Positions 39,123-47,302 of a stretch of 58,781 nt of DNA are shown one piece after another (position 1 is the stretch's first letter; each line of letters starts with the position of its first letter). The DNA lies in the NCBI GenBank assembly GCA_021801525.1, contig JAJYXW010000149.1, forward strand, positions 1-58,781, given 5' to 3'. The notes under the pieces were generated by a model. That model did not search any database. It had not been told where the DNA came from and was given only the letters and a program-made list of their open reading frames with translations. Source of the DNA: Actinomycetes bacterium (GTDB taxonomy: Bacteria; Actinomycetota; Acidimicrobiia; Acidimicrobiales; JAJYXR01). The position numbers and the translations under genes are program-made.

Positions 39123-40000
39123 CACAGCTCGTCCACGTACTTGTCGGTGCCCACGACGCTGCATACGAACGGTGCTACGAGCACTACCTCCCCAAGCCCG
39201 CTCGCAGCTATCGACTCGGCGTAGCGGCGAAATCTGGGGAGCTCGGAGACGACGTCGCCCCCCACGAAGAAGAGCTGGCATATACGGTTGCTCCCTCCGG
39301 CCGGGGACCCGAGATCCATCGGTACCAAGCCTGCACGACCTTCACGCAGCTCTGGGCGGGGCGCCCACGAGGAGGCAATCTCGATAGACGATCCCCCGAG
39401 CAGCTCCTGCACAAGATCCCCGAGCAGCACCGTGCTCAGCTCGGCCGCATCGGCTCCCCCGAGGGCATCGAACCACGCTGCAACGAGCCCCGGGTAATGG
39501 TGGTCGAGGGCAAGGTCGACCGGAACCGGGTCTCCGTCGCGGTAGGCGACGCCGAGCCGGTCGTAAGTGGCGGTGTGCACGTGGTCGCGGGCGGCAAACC
39601 CTCGACCTCTGGCATAGAGGTCGCGCACCCGCTCGAGAGCCCAGCGATCCCACCTGGCGTGGTGCCCTTCCTCGACCCAATAGACCGCCATGTACGACCC
39701 GGCGTCGACCGGGTCCGCCACGGACGACACGTCTGGCCATCGCATCGCCTTGAGGTCGCGAGTCGCCACCCAGCGGCTGCCCGCCATCTGATGGGGACCC
39801 GTCATGCAACCGGCGTAGAAGTGGTCGCGCTCGTACCAGCGGTTGTAGGCGCGCTCGTAGCCTCGATGGGGGTCCACAAGGGTAAGCAGCATGCTCCCGA
39901 CTCTCACCGGGTAGTCGTCCACTCCCCCTGGCTCCAACGGGTACCCGCCACCGAGAGGTTGGGCGGTGCCGGTGCCAGTCACGGTCCGGGGTGCCTGCAT
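39119..40000 (-). CDS. Uncharacterised protein, possibly dimeric alpha/beta-barrel (EthD-like)
   Basis: A 293-residue soluble protein. SMLLTLVDPHRGYERAYNRW...ERDHFYAG has the look of EthD-like ferredoxin-fold barrels (a strand, then a helix with a YNRWYERDH signature), and a second similar half may follow around SNRICQLFFVGGDVVSELPRF. That is pattern reading only. It is first in a two-gene operon with an SDR, and the CTGAC-N5-GTCAG palindrome (site E) is at -8 to -22 from the ATG, so it probably belongs to the same catabolic regulon. Reaction unknown. Confidence 0.6.
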   Translation of the reverse strand: MQAPRTVTGTGTAQPLGGGYPLEPGGVDDYPVRVGSMLLTLVDPHRGYERAYNRWYERDHFYAGCMTGPHQMAGSRWVATRDLKAMRWPDVSSVADPVDAGSYMAVYWVEEGHHARWDRWALERVRDLYARGRGFAARDHVHTATYDRLGVAYRDGDPVPVDLALDHHYPGLVAAWFDALGGADAAELSTVLLGDLVQELLGGSSIEIASSWAPRPELREGRAGLVPMDLGSPAGGSNRICQLFFVGGDVVSELPRFRRYAESIAASGLGEVVLVAPFVCSVVGTDKYVDELW

Positions 40001-40007
40001 CGCATGT

Positions 40008-40022
40008 CTGACAGCATGTCAG
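40008..40022. promoter_or_regulatory. CTGAC-N5-GTCAG operator-like palindrome (site E)
   Basis: TCTGACA-GCA-TGTCAGA (40007-40023), the longest perfect version in the window with 7-bp arms. It ends 8 nt before the ATG at 40000 on the minus strand, over the expected -10 region. Confidence 0.74.
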
Positions 40023-40051
40023 ATCGCTTTCCTGCCTGCCAGGGCCGCCTG

Positions 40052-40116
40052 CCAGGGCTGGAGGCCAGGGCTGGAGGCCAGGGCTGGAGGCCAGGGCTGG
40101 AGGCCAGGGCTGGAGG
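40052..40116. repeat. Intergenic 13-bp tandem repeat
   Basis: Five exact copies of CCAGGGCTGGAGG between site E and pntA. The 13-bp period would break any reading frame. Confidence 0.96.
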
Positions 40117-40217
40117 GCGCCTGCGTGGACCGGATAGTCCGGCCACCGCATCGCTCGAGAACACCCTCGGCGATGACACTGCCGTCAAGTAGCCACCTTC
40201 AGAGAATTCATGCTCAG

Positions 40218-41363
40218 ATGATCGCCGTGAAGATAGCCACTCCTACCGAGACGCGCCCCGGCGAGCGGCGAGTCGCCATGGTGCCCGATGCCTCGGCGCG
40301 CCTGGTTGCCGCCGGCTGGGAGGTCGCCGTACAAGCCGGCGCAGGCACTCGAGCCCACTTTGCCGACCAGGGATATTTCGAGAAGGGCGCCTCCGTCCAC
40401 GAGACCCCCGCCGATCTCTACGGGCATGCAGACGTCGTTGCGAAGGTGCAACCGCCGGCACCACAGGAAGCAGAGGAAATCCCCGAGGGTGCAGTGCTCG
40501 TGAGCATGATGCAGCCAGCGCAGGAGCTCGACACCCTGAAGGTTCTCTCTCGCCGTCGCGTGACAGCCTTCAGCCTCGACCTGCTGCCCCGCATAAGCCG
40601 CGCCCAATCCATGGATGCACTGTCCTCCCAGGCCACGGTGTCGGGGTACCGAGGCGCTCTCGATGCCGCCGAGCGGCTGGCAAAGTTCTTCCCGATGTTC
40701 ATGACCGCTGCCGGCACCGTTCCCCCTGCCAAGGTTCTCGTGCTGGGCGCCGGGGTGGCCGGCCTCCAGGCCATAGCCACAGCCAGGCGCCTCGGTGCTC
40801 AGGTGCGTGCTTACGACGTAAGGGCTGCGGCGAAGGAGGAGGTGGCTTCGCTCGGCGCAACCTTCGTGGAGCTGCCCATCGACACCCAAGAGGGCGCTGG
40901 TGGCTACGCGAAGGAGCAATCCGAGGAGCTCCTGGCACGCCAGAGGGAGCTCATCGCATCGGAGGTCGCGGCAGCCGACGCGGTCATCACGACTGCCGCA
41001 ATACCCGGGAAGAGAGCACCAGTGCTCATCACGAGGGAGATGGTGGGAGCAATGGCGGGAGGCTCCGTCGTAATCGACCTGGCCGCGGACTCCGGGGGTA
41101 ACTGCGAGCTCTCGGAGCCCGGCGTGGAAGCGCTGCACGGCGACGTGCTCGTGTGCGGGATCTCCAACCCTCCGTCTTCCATGCCGACACACGCGAGCTT
41201 CCTCTACGCCCGCAACATCGCCAACTTCGCCGCCCTGCTCGTCTCCGACGGCAAGGTGGCGCCGGACTTCGACGACGAGATCGTGAGCGGCTCATGTGTG
41301 CTGCGGGAGGGAGAGCCGCTCGACCAGGTGGTCGTCGATCTGCTCGGAAAGGGTGCAAAGTGA
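40218..41363 (+). CDS. pntAA: NAD(P) transhydrogenase, alpha subunit part 1 (NAD-binding, dI)
   Basis: A 381-residue dI component: KIATPTETRPGERRVAMVPD, QPPAPQEAEEIPEGAVLVSM, RAQSMDALSSQATVSGYRG, the NAD-binding VLVLGAGVAGLQAIATARR and the mobile loop with YAKEQSEEL. Together with the following two genes it makes the proton-pumping transhydrogenase, transferring hydride from NADH to NADP and so providing NADPH. Split into three genes as in Rhodospirillum and mycobacteria. Start ATG 40218; GTG 40227 is possible. Overlaps the next gene by 4 nt (GTGA). Confidence 0.95.
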   Translation: MIAVKIATPTETRPGERRVAMVPDASARLVAAGWEVAVQAGAGTRAHFADQGYFEKGASVHETPADLYGHADVVAKVQPPAPQEAEEIPEGAVLVSMMQPAQELDTLKVLSRRRVTAFSLDLLPRISRAQSMDALSSQATVSGYRGALDAAERLAKFFPMFMTAAGTVPPAKVLVLGAGVAGLQAIATARRLGAQVRAYDVRAAAKEEVASLGATFVELPIDTQEGAGGYAKEQSEELLARQRELIASEVAAADAVITTAAIPGKRAPVLITREMVGAMAGGSVVIDLAADSGGNCELSEPGVEALHGDVLVCGISNPPSSMPTHASFLYARNIANFAALLVSDGKVAPDFDDEIVSGSCVLREGEPLDQVVVDLLGKGAK

Positions 41364-41743
41364 GCACTGGAATACTGGGCTACGTCACGATATTCGTCCT
41401 CGCGGTGTTCGTCGGGTACGAGGTGGTCTCCAAGGTGCCGAGCATCCTGCACACCCCCCTGATGTCGGGGAGCAACGCGATCCACGGCATCATCCTCGTC
41501 GGAACCATGATCGTGCTAGGCAACGCCCACGGGCCAGCGCAGGATGCGCTCGGGTTCGTCGCCGTGCTGCTCGCCACCTTGAACGTGGTGGGCGGGTTCG
41601 TGGTCACCGACCGCATGCTCGAGATGTTCAAGGCAAGACCGGGCGGGGCTCGAGCGGCCCGCCCGAGCGCAGGCAGCACAGGGGGTGACGTGAGCGCTGG
41701 CGGTGCAGGCGACTCTGGCGCTGGCGGAGGCGCAGGGGCATGA
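41360..41743 (+). CDS. pntAB: NAD(P) transhydrogenase, alpha subunit part 2 (membrane)
   Basis: A 127-residue membrane component with three hydrophobic segments (TIFVLAVFVGYEVV; NAIHGIILVGTMIVLG; GFVAVLLATLNVVGGFVVTDRML), the last including the conserved GGFVVTDRMLEMF. A Gly/Ala/Ser-rich 30-residue C-terminal tail (RPSAGSTGGDVSAGGAGDSG) extends the usual ~95-residue protein. GTG start overlaps the pntAA stop; its stop overlaps the pntB start (ATGA). Confidence 0.94.
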   Translation: MSTGILGYVTIFVLAVFVGYEVVSKVPSILHTPLMSGSNAIHGIILVGTMIVLGNAHGPAQDALGFVAVLLATLNVVGGFVVTDRMLEMFKARPGGARAARPSAGSTGGDVSAGGAGDSGAGGGAGA

Positions 41744-43134
41744 GTAGGGGAACAGCAACCGACCTCGTCTACCTGATCGCGATCGTCGGCTTCATCCTGG
41801 CACTCAAGGGCCTCAGCTCGCCCAGGCGCGCCCGCATCGGCAATCTGGCCGGCGCAGCGGGGATGCTGCTCGCGGTGGCCTGGACCTTCTCGCTCCCAGG
41901 CGTGTACGCGCACGAGCACAACCTCCTCCTCATGATCATTGCGATCGTCGCCGGCGTGGCAATAGGGATCCCAGCGGCCCGACTGGTGAAGATGACAGCG
42001 ATGCCGCAGATGGTGGCCATCTTCAACGGCGTCGGGGGTGGGGCTGCAGCTCTGGTGTCGATCACCGAGTTCCTCGCCATCGGGGGCAAGTCCATCGCCG
42101 TCTACAAGATCTTCGAGGTTCTCTTCGGCGTGCTCGTGGGCTCGGTGTCATTCGCGGGAAGCGCCATCGCATTCGCCAAGCTCCAGGAGCTGATGACAGG
42201 GCGACCTATCACTTATCCCGCGCAGCAGCCGGTGAACGCCCTCGTCGGAGCCGGCATCCTCGCAATCGCCATCGCCACCCTGGTGACTGCCAGCACTCCC
42301 TTGCTGGTCGCCCTGCTCGTGCTTTCCCTTGTGCTCGGAGTCATATTCGTCCTCCCGATCGGCGGGGCCGACGTTCCGGTCCTCATATCGCTTCTCAACT
42401 CGTTCACGGGCCTCGCCGTTGCGGCATCGGGGTTCACGCTCAACTCGGACCTCCTGATCGTCGCAGGCACCCTGGTCGGGGCCTCGGGCATGCTGCTCAC
42501 ACGGATGATGAGCCAGGCAATGGGCCGCTCCCTGCCGAACATCCTCTTCAGCGCCTTCGGCTCAGTGGTGACCGCATCCGGCGGCGAGTCCCTCGGGGAC
42601 CGCAGCGTGCGCTCGGGAACTTCGGACGACATCGGCGTCCTTCTCGCCTATGCCCGCAAGGTGGCCATAGTGCCTGGATACGGGCTGGCGGTGGCGCAAG
42701 CCCAACACACAGCTCGCGAGCTTGCCGAGGCTCTGGCTGCACGGGGGGTCGAGGTTTACTACGCCATCCACCCCGTAGCCGGCAGGATGCCCGGGCACAT
42801 GAACGTGCTCCTCGCCGAGGCGAACGTACCCTACGACCAGCTCCTCGAGATGGACGAAGCCAACCCGCAGATGGCAACCACCGACGTGGCACTGGTCGTC
42901 GGTGCCAACGACGTCGTCAACCCCGCAGCAAAGACCACTCCGGGGAGCCCCATCTACGGCATGCCGATCATCAACGCTGACCAGGCGGGAAACGTCGTCT
43001 TCTTGAAGCGCTCCATGAGGCCGGGGTTCGCCGGCATCGACAACGAGCTCCTCTACGACCCGAAGACGACCCTCTTGTTCGGGGATGCCAAGGACTCGCT
43101 CACTAAGCTGGTTGCCGCGGTGGGAAGCGCCTGA
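41740..43134 (+). CDS. pntB: NAD(P) transhydrogenase, beta subunit
   Basis: A 464-residue subunit. Around nine membrane segments fill the first ~290 residues, with the proton-path GGGAALVSITEFLAIGG and HEHNLLLMIIAIV. The C-terminal NADP domain (dIII) has VPGYGLAVAQAQHTARELAE, HPVAGRMPGHMNVLLAEANV, VGANDVVNPAAKTTPGSPIY and KRSMRPGFAGIDNELLY. The last 32 bp overlap the convergent PIN-TRAM gene. Confidence 0.96.
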   Translation: MSRGTATDLVYLIAIVGFILALKGLSSPRRARIGNLAGAAGMLLAVAWTFSLPGVYAHEHNLLLMIIAIVAGVAIGIPAARLVKMTAMPQMVAIFNGVGGGAAALVSITEFLAIGGKSIAVYKIFEVLFGVLVGSVSFAGSAIAFAKLQELMTGRPITYPAQQPVNALVGAGILAIAIATLVTASTPLLVALLVLSLVLGVIFVLPIGGADVPVLISLLNSFTGLAVAASGFTLNSDLLIVAGTLVGASGMLLTRMMSQAMGRSLPNILFSAFGSVVTASGGESLGDRSVRSGTSDDIGVLLAYARKVAIVPGYGLAVAQAQHTARELAEALAARGVEVYYAIHPVAGRMPGHMNVLLAEANVPYDQLLEMDEANPQMATTDVALVVGANDVVNPAAKTTPGSPIYGMPIINADQAGNVVFLKRSMRPGFAGIDNELLYDPKTTLLFGDAKDSLTKLVAAVGSA

Positions 43135-44296
43135 GCTCGGAGGGATCCCGCGTTGGGCCCTGCGAGGAGGCCTGCGTCGAGCCGGGCGAGGAGGCCTCGG
43201 AAAGCAGCCTGGCAAACACGAGCAAACCCTGGGCAGTCTGGCGCGTGGAGATGACCGCCACTTCTACACCTTGCCGGCCTACCAGGTGGGCCGCCTCGTT
43301 CACGACGACCATGTCGCCTTCTGGCAGGTAGCCCACGGCTTGGCCTGGCTGCCGACCCTCCTTCAGCAGGTCGATCACCAGGTGCTCACCCGCGGGATGA
43401 TCGGGGGTGAGTGCGGCAGCCAGGTGCCTCAGATCGAGCACGTCCACTCCGGCGTCCCTCGCGGTCGTTGCCTGCTCGGCCGAGCAGGTGACGATTCGAG
43501 TCCCGAGGCGCCGCGCGAGCGCCAGAACCTTGTCTCGGGTCAGCTCGTGCTCTGGCACCTCGTCGTCGGTATGGCGGACTTCGACCCCCGCCGCTGCGAG
43601 CGCGTCCAGGGCCTCGAGCCCCCGCCGAGCTCTTCGCGACGCCACGGGATCCGGGCTGTCAGCCAGCAACCTGGCCTCGTCGAGCACGAAGCGCGGGACG
43701 ACGATACCCGCAGGGAGCAATCCGGCAGCACCGATGGCGAGCATCGAGCGGTCGAGGATTGCAGAGGTGTCTGCCACGAGCGCGCCCGAAGGCGGCGGTT
43801 CGTCGGGGGGATCGAGGAGGCGGGTCATCCCCGCTGCGCGGATGATCTGGCGACCCTTGGCTATGCCGAGACGGATGCCCACCGCCGCCGCCACCCACGC
43901 GAAGGCTGCGACGAGCGGGTAGTCAACGCTCGAGTGCACCAGGGCTAGAAGCGGCAAGCCGGCCACCAGGCCCAGCAACAGGCCGACCGTCCCCACCACC
44001 GATGCCGCGAAGACCTCTCCAGGAGGCATCCGGCGCATCCGGTGCACCCCTTGCTGGATGCCACGGTCCAGGAGCCTCCCGGCGATCCCGCCGATCACGT
44101 AGGTGACGAGCGCGCCGAGCACGAGACCGACGACACGGTCTGCCGAAGTGGGGCCTGCTGCCTCCCCCACCTGTAGGCCCGCGATGGCTCCGGCCAGGAC
44201 CAGCAGCAACCTGAACACCTCGACGAACACCACTTGGCGTGCCGCCCTCCATGTCTTTCTTTCTGAAAACGCCGGGCCGGCAACCGGCCTGCTCAC
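43103..44296 (-). CDS. PIN-TRAM integral membrane nuclease-like protein
   Basis: A 397-residue protein of the YacL-like family. Four membrane segments cover about 20-150 (FRLLLVLAGAIAGLQVG; VVGLVLGALVTYVIGGIAG; VVGTVGLLLGLVAGLPLLAL; VAAFAWVAAAVGIRLGI). A PIN domain follows with acidic positions in LVADTSAILDRS, DEARLLAD and RDKVLALARRLGTRIVTCSA, and then a TRAM-like region (LPEGDMVVVNEAAHLVGR). The C terminus is a Ser/Gln/Pro tail. PIN-TRAM membrane proteins are widespread in Gram-positives; an RNA-related role is proposed for PIN domains generally. Overlaps pntB by 32 bp tail to tail. Confidence 0.87.
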   Translation of the reverse strand: MSRPVAGPAFSERKTWRAARQVVFVEVFRLLLVLAGAIAGLQVGEAAGPTSADRVVGLVLGALVTYVIGGIAGRLLDRGIQQGVHRMRRMPPGEVFAASVVGTVGLLLGLVAGLPLLALVHSSVDYPLVAAFAWVAAAVGIRLGIAKGRQIIRAAGMTRLLDPPDEPPPSGALVADTSAILDRSMLAIGAAGLLPAGIVVPRFVLDEARLLADSPDPVASRRARRGLEALDALAAAGVEVRHTDDEVPEHELTRDKVLALARRLGTRIVTCSAEQATTARDAGVDVLDLRHLAAALTPDHPAGEHLVIDLLKEGRQPGQAVGYLPEGDMVVVNEAAHLVGRQGVEVAVISTRQTAQGLLVFARLLSEASSPGSTQASSQGPTRDPSELRRFPPRQPA

Positions 44297-44447
44297 AGGC
44301 TAGCGGCCGCTCTCTGGGGCAGCGTGTCGATCCGGCAGGAACGGGAACGGGGAGACGATGCCTGGCAGCCACCAACCCGGAGAGGCCCACCGGGCCTCTG
44401 AGCACCACCTGGCATCTGAGCACCACGCTGCGCACTTGCATACCTGC

Positions 44448-44461
44448 GTTACGTGGGTAAC
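44448..44461. promoter_or_regulatory. Palindrome GTTAC-GTGG-GTAAC
   Basis: Perfect 5-bp arms in the gap between the divergent PIN-TRAM and GH18 genes. It differs from the CTGAC family and may be an operator for either gene. The rest of 44297-44562 has an 18-bp-spaced double CTGAGCACCAC but nothing else clear. Confidence 0.35.
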
Positions 44462-44562
44462 ACTTGTCATCTCGCGCCAACTGGTCGTGGTGCGTCGCCG
44501 GTATCGTGCCGGAGACACCTGTTGGACGACAAGGAGCAGGGGCCTGCGAGCTCGGGGGCGAC

Positions 44563-47265
44563 GTGAAGGCAACAGAACGCGATCGTGGGACATGGAGGAG
44601 GGGCATTGGCCACGTCGCGCTCCGCCCTGGAACCCCCGGGGGAGCTCGCGGCACGGTCCGTGCAGCCCTGATCGTCGAAGGGCGCGGCGGGGGCTTGGAG
44701 CGGGTCGATGGCTTCTCGATCGATGTGGCCAGGCACGGACTCAGCGTTGCCCACCCGAGCGGTCAATTCCTGAAATGGACCTGGGTCGAGGTGGCGGGGA
44801 TCGTGGCAGGCCCGAGGGTCGAAGGAGATCCAGGCGAATCCCTCCGCGTCCTCGACTTGTTCGCTGGCAACCGTCACCATCGCTTCGTGATCGACTCAGC
44901 GCGCCTGGACGATCTCACCGAGCAGGTTGCCCGAGTCGCGTCCAGCTACGCAGGGGAATGCTCTGGCGGGCAGCCGGCCCGCGGGCTCGAGGGCCCGACG
45001 TGGGCTCGAGCCCTCGGCGCCTTTGCCTCGCTGGCGGCTCTGGCACGGAACGCGGCGAGCCGGACCCGCATCCTGGCAGGCGGTTACCCGGCACGGGCTG
45101 CCACTCGGGCAGGCGCACTGCTCGCGCGCAAGTGCTGCCCAGCAGCGAGCGCGCTGTCTTGCCTGTGCCGGCGCGCACTCGAAGAGGCGGCTCGGCCTGT
45201 CGGCTACGCACTTTCGACACCTCTGGGCGAGCTTGCATGCGACGCTGCCGCAGCGTGTGCCCGGATGATGGGAAGCAGTCCGGCCCTGGCGGCGGCGGTG
45301 CTTCGTGGCGTAGGGATCGGGGGATCGCATGCGACGAGGAAGCCTGCTCCAGCCTTACGCTTCGTTGCGGCTGCCCTGGGTGCGGCCCTGGTCGTGGGCG
45401 GCATCTCCCTGGCCGGCACGTCGGGTTCCAAGCGGCCAACCAGCCCGCACGAAGCAGCGGTCAGCGGCTTCCACCGTGCATCTGCGAGCTCGGCGAGCGA
45501 GGCGACCGCCATGGCCGAGCTCGTCTCGCAGCTCGCCAGCCAGGCGCCACAAATGCCGGCATTGGCACCCGCCACCCTGCCCCCCGCGCCCGCGCCCCCG
45601 TCGCTGGCGGGCGCACCACCGCTAGCACCACACGAGATCTTCGCGTTCGCTCCGTACTGGAGCCTCCCCATAGCCTCGGGCTTCGACCTCGCAGGACTTA
45701 CGACCATCGCCTACTTCGGCGTGAGCGTCAATGCCAACGGCACGATCCGCCAGTCGGGCTCGGGGTGGAACGGCTACCAGAGCCAGGACCTGGCCAACCT
45801 GATAACAAGGGCCCACGGCGCCGGAGACCGGGTCGTGCTGACCGCTAAGTGCTTCAGCCAGGCTGCCCTCGACCGGCTGACTAGCGACCCGGCGGCGCAG
45901 CAACGCCTCGCCTCCGAACTCGTCGGGCTGCTCGAGGCTAAGAACCTCGACGGCGTCAACCTCGATTTCGAAGGCACCGGGACGGCCGACCGCGCCGGGC
46001 TCGACCAGCTGGTCGCAGTCGTGTCGGCAGCGCTCAGGGCCAAGGATCCCTCGTGGCAGCTCACCATGGACACCTACGCGTCGTCGGCAGGGGATCCGTC
46101 CGGCTTCTACGACATAGCCGGCCTCGCTCCGAGCGTCAACGCGTTCTTCGTCATGGGCTACGACATGAACGCTCCCAACACCCCATCGCCTACGGCTCCC
46201 CTCACGGGACCGGGCTTCACGGATCTCGAAGCCATGAAGCAGTACACCTCCGTCGTGCCGGCATCCAAGGTGATCCTGGGAGTGCCGTTCTACGGCTACC
46301 AATGGCCCACCTCGGGACCCGGGCTCGGGGACCCTGCCACCGGAGCGCCGGTGCCCGTCACCTACGCAGAGGTCACAGCTTCCGGAAGCCCTACCTACTG
46401 GGACGCCTCCACCCAGACCCCGTGGACGTCCAGCCAAGCCGGAGGCCAATGGTCGCAGACCTTCTTCGACAACCCCACATCGCTCGCGCTCAAGGCTCGC
46501 CTGGCGACCTTCCTCCACCTGCGGGGACTTGGCATATGGGCACTCGGGATGGACGGCAACGACCCCGCGATGCTGGCCGCTCTCCTCGGGAACGCCCCGC
46601 CCGTCAAGGACTACCAGCCAGGCCCGGGGCCCGGCCCGTCTGCCACCACTACGACGACGCTCACAGGCCCGGGAGCAGGGGCGCCGGGAACAGGGGCGCC
46701 GGGAACAGGGGCGCCGGGAAGCACCGAGACGAGTACGCCTGCGAAGGTCCCCTACTACTTCACCGGCGTGTACGCCGGGCATGACGTGACTCTCCACCCG
46801 GCGAACCCGAACGCTCTGCCGGCGTTCACTCCGGCGCCGCACCTGCTCCGTGGGCTGCGAACGGACGACCCTGCTCTGGCCTGCCTCTCCGCAGGCAGGC
46901 CATTAGACACCTGGAGCGTGCCTTCGGCCCCCGGAGACTACGTGGTCACGGCACGCACTCCCACAGATTGCGGGAACGGCACCTGGGTGTTCAGCATCCC
47001 CCTTCCGAGCGGCACCGCAGGTGGCACCTCGTCCACGACCTCGTCGACGACGTCGCCTGGCTCGAGCAGCACCTCGTCCACCACCTCCCCCGGCTCAGGT
47101 GGGACCTCGTCCGGTGCAGGTGGCACCTCGTCCACGACCTCGTCCACGACCTCGTCCACGACCTCGTCCACGACCTCGTCGACGACGTCGCCTGGCTCGA
47201 GCAGCACCTCGTCCACCACCTCCCCCGGCTCAGGTGGGACCTCGTCCGGGGCCGGCTCTGGCTAA
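44563..47265 (+). CDS. Membrane-anchored GH18-type glycoside hydrolase with Ser/Thr repeat tail
   Basis: About 900 residues from GTG 44563 (933 if TTG 44464). Residues ~1-260: cytoplasmic part beginning with a PH-like beta segment. ~275-295: a single membrane helix (RFVAAALGAALVVGGISLAG). ~350-700: GH18 domain with AFAPYWSLP, LTTIAYFGVSVN, DGVNLDFEG (catalytic Glu kept; middle Asp of DxxDxDxE replaced by Asn, as in cortex-lytic relatives), FVMGYDMN, GVPFYGYQWPT and GIWALGMDG. Then a linker with GAPGT repeats, a small domain with two Cys, and a long Thr/Ser tail. Likely acts on cell-wall glycan outside the membrane. Confidence 0.83.
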   Translation: MKATERDRGTWRRGIGHVALRPGTPGGARGTVRAALIVEGRGGGLERVDGFSIDVARHGLSVAHPSGQFLKWTWVEVAGIVAGPRVEGDPGESLRVLDLFAGNRHHRFVIDSARLDDLTEQVARVASSYAGECSGGQPARGLEGPTWARALGAFASLAALARNAASRTRILAGGYPARAATRAGALLARKCCPAASALSCLCRRALEEAARPVGYALSTPLGELACDAAAACARMMGSSPALAAAVLRGVGIGGSHATRKPAPALRFVAAALGAALVVGGISLAGTSGSKRPTSPHEAAVSGFHRASASSASEATAMAELVSQLASQAPQMPALAPATLPPAPAPPSLAGAPPLAPHEIFAFAPYWSLPIASGFDLAGLTTIAYFGVSVNANGTIRQSGSGWNGYQSQDLANLITRAHGAGDRVVLTAKCFSQAALDRLTSDPAAQQRLASELVGLLEAKNLDGVNLDFEGTGTADRAGLDQLVAVVSAALRAKDPSWQLTMDTYASSAGDPSGFYDIAGLAPSVNAFFVMGYDMNAPNTPSPTAPLTGPGFTDLEAMKQYTSVVPASKVILGVPFYGYQWPTSGPGLGDPATGAPVPVTYAEVTASGSPTYWDASTQTPWTSSQAGGQWSQTFFDNPTSLALKARLATFLHLRGLGIWALGMDGNDPAMLAALLGNAPPVKDYQPGPGPGPSATTTTTLTGPGAGAPGTGAPGTGAPGSTETSTPAKVPYYFTGVYAGHDVTLHPANPNALPAFTPAPHLLRGLRTDDPALACLSAGRPLDTWSVPSAPGDYVVTARTPTDCGNGTWVFSIPLPSGTAGGTSSTTSSTTSPGSSSTSSTTSPGSGGTSSGAGGTSSTTSSTTSSTTSSTTSSTTSPGSSSTSSTTSPGSGGTSSGAGSG
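46678..46722. repeat. 15-bp in-frame tandem repeat in GH18 linker
   Basis: Three copies of GGGGCGCCGGGAACA encode GAPGT pentapeptides between the GH18 domain and the C-terminal domain. Confidence 0.95.
47023..47262. repeat. 12-bp and compound repeats encoding Ser/Thr tail of GH18 protein
   Basis: A 12-bp unit (ACCTCGTCCACG, encoding Thr-Ser-Ser-Thr) is repeated several times, and a much longer block starting ACCTCGTCGACGACGTCGCC and ending GGGACCTCGTCCGG is present twice around it. The array runs to the stop codon. Confidence 0.93.
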
Positions 47266-47302
47266 TAGGCCCAGCGGATCGGCATGCCGGACTCGTAGAA
47301 CT

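Noticed and set aside
46938..47219. Minus-strand ORF encoding a Val-Asp-Glu-Val repeat protein
   Set aside because: It is the antisense shadow of the Ser/Thr repeat tail of the GH18 protein; repeats of 12 bp leave several frames open.
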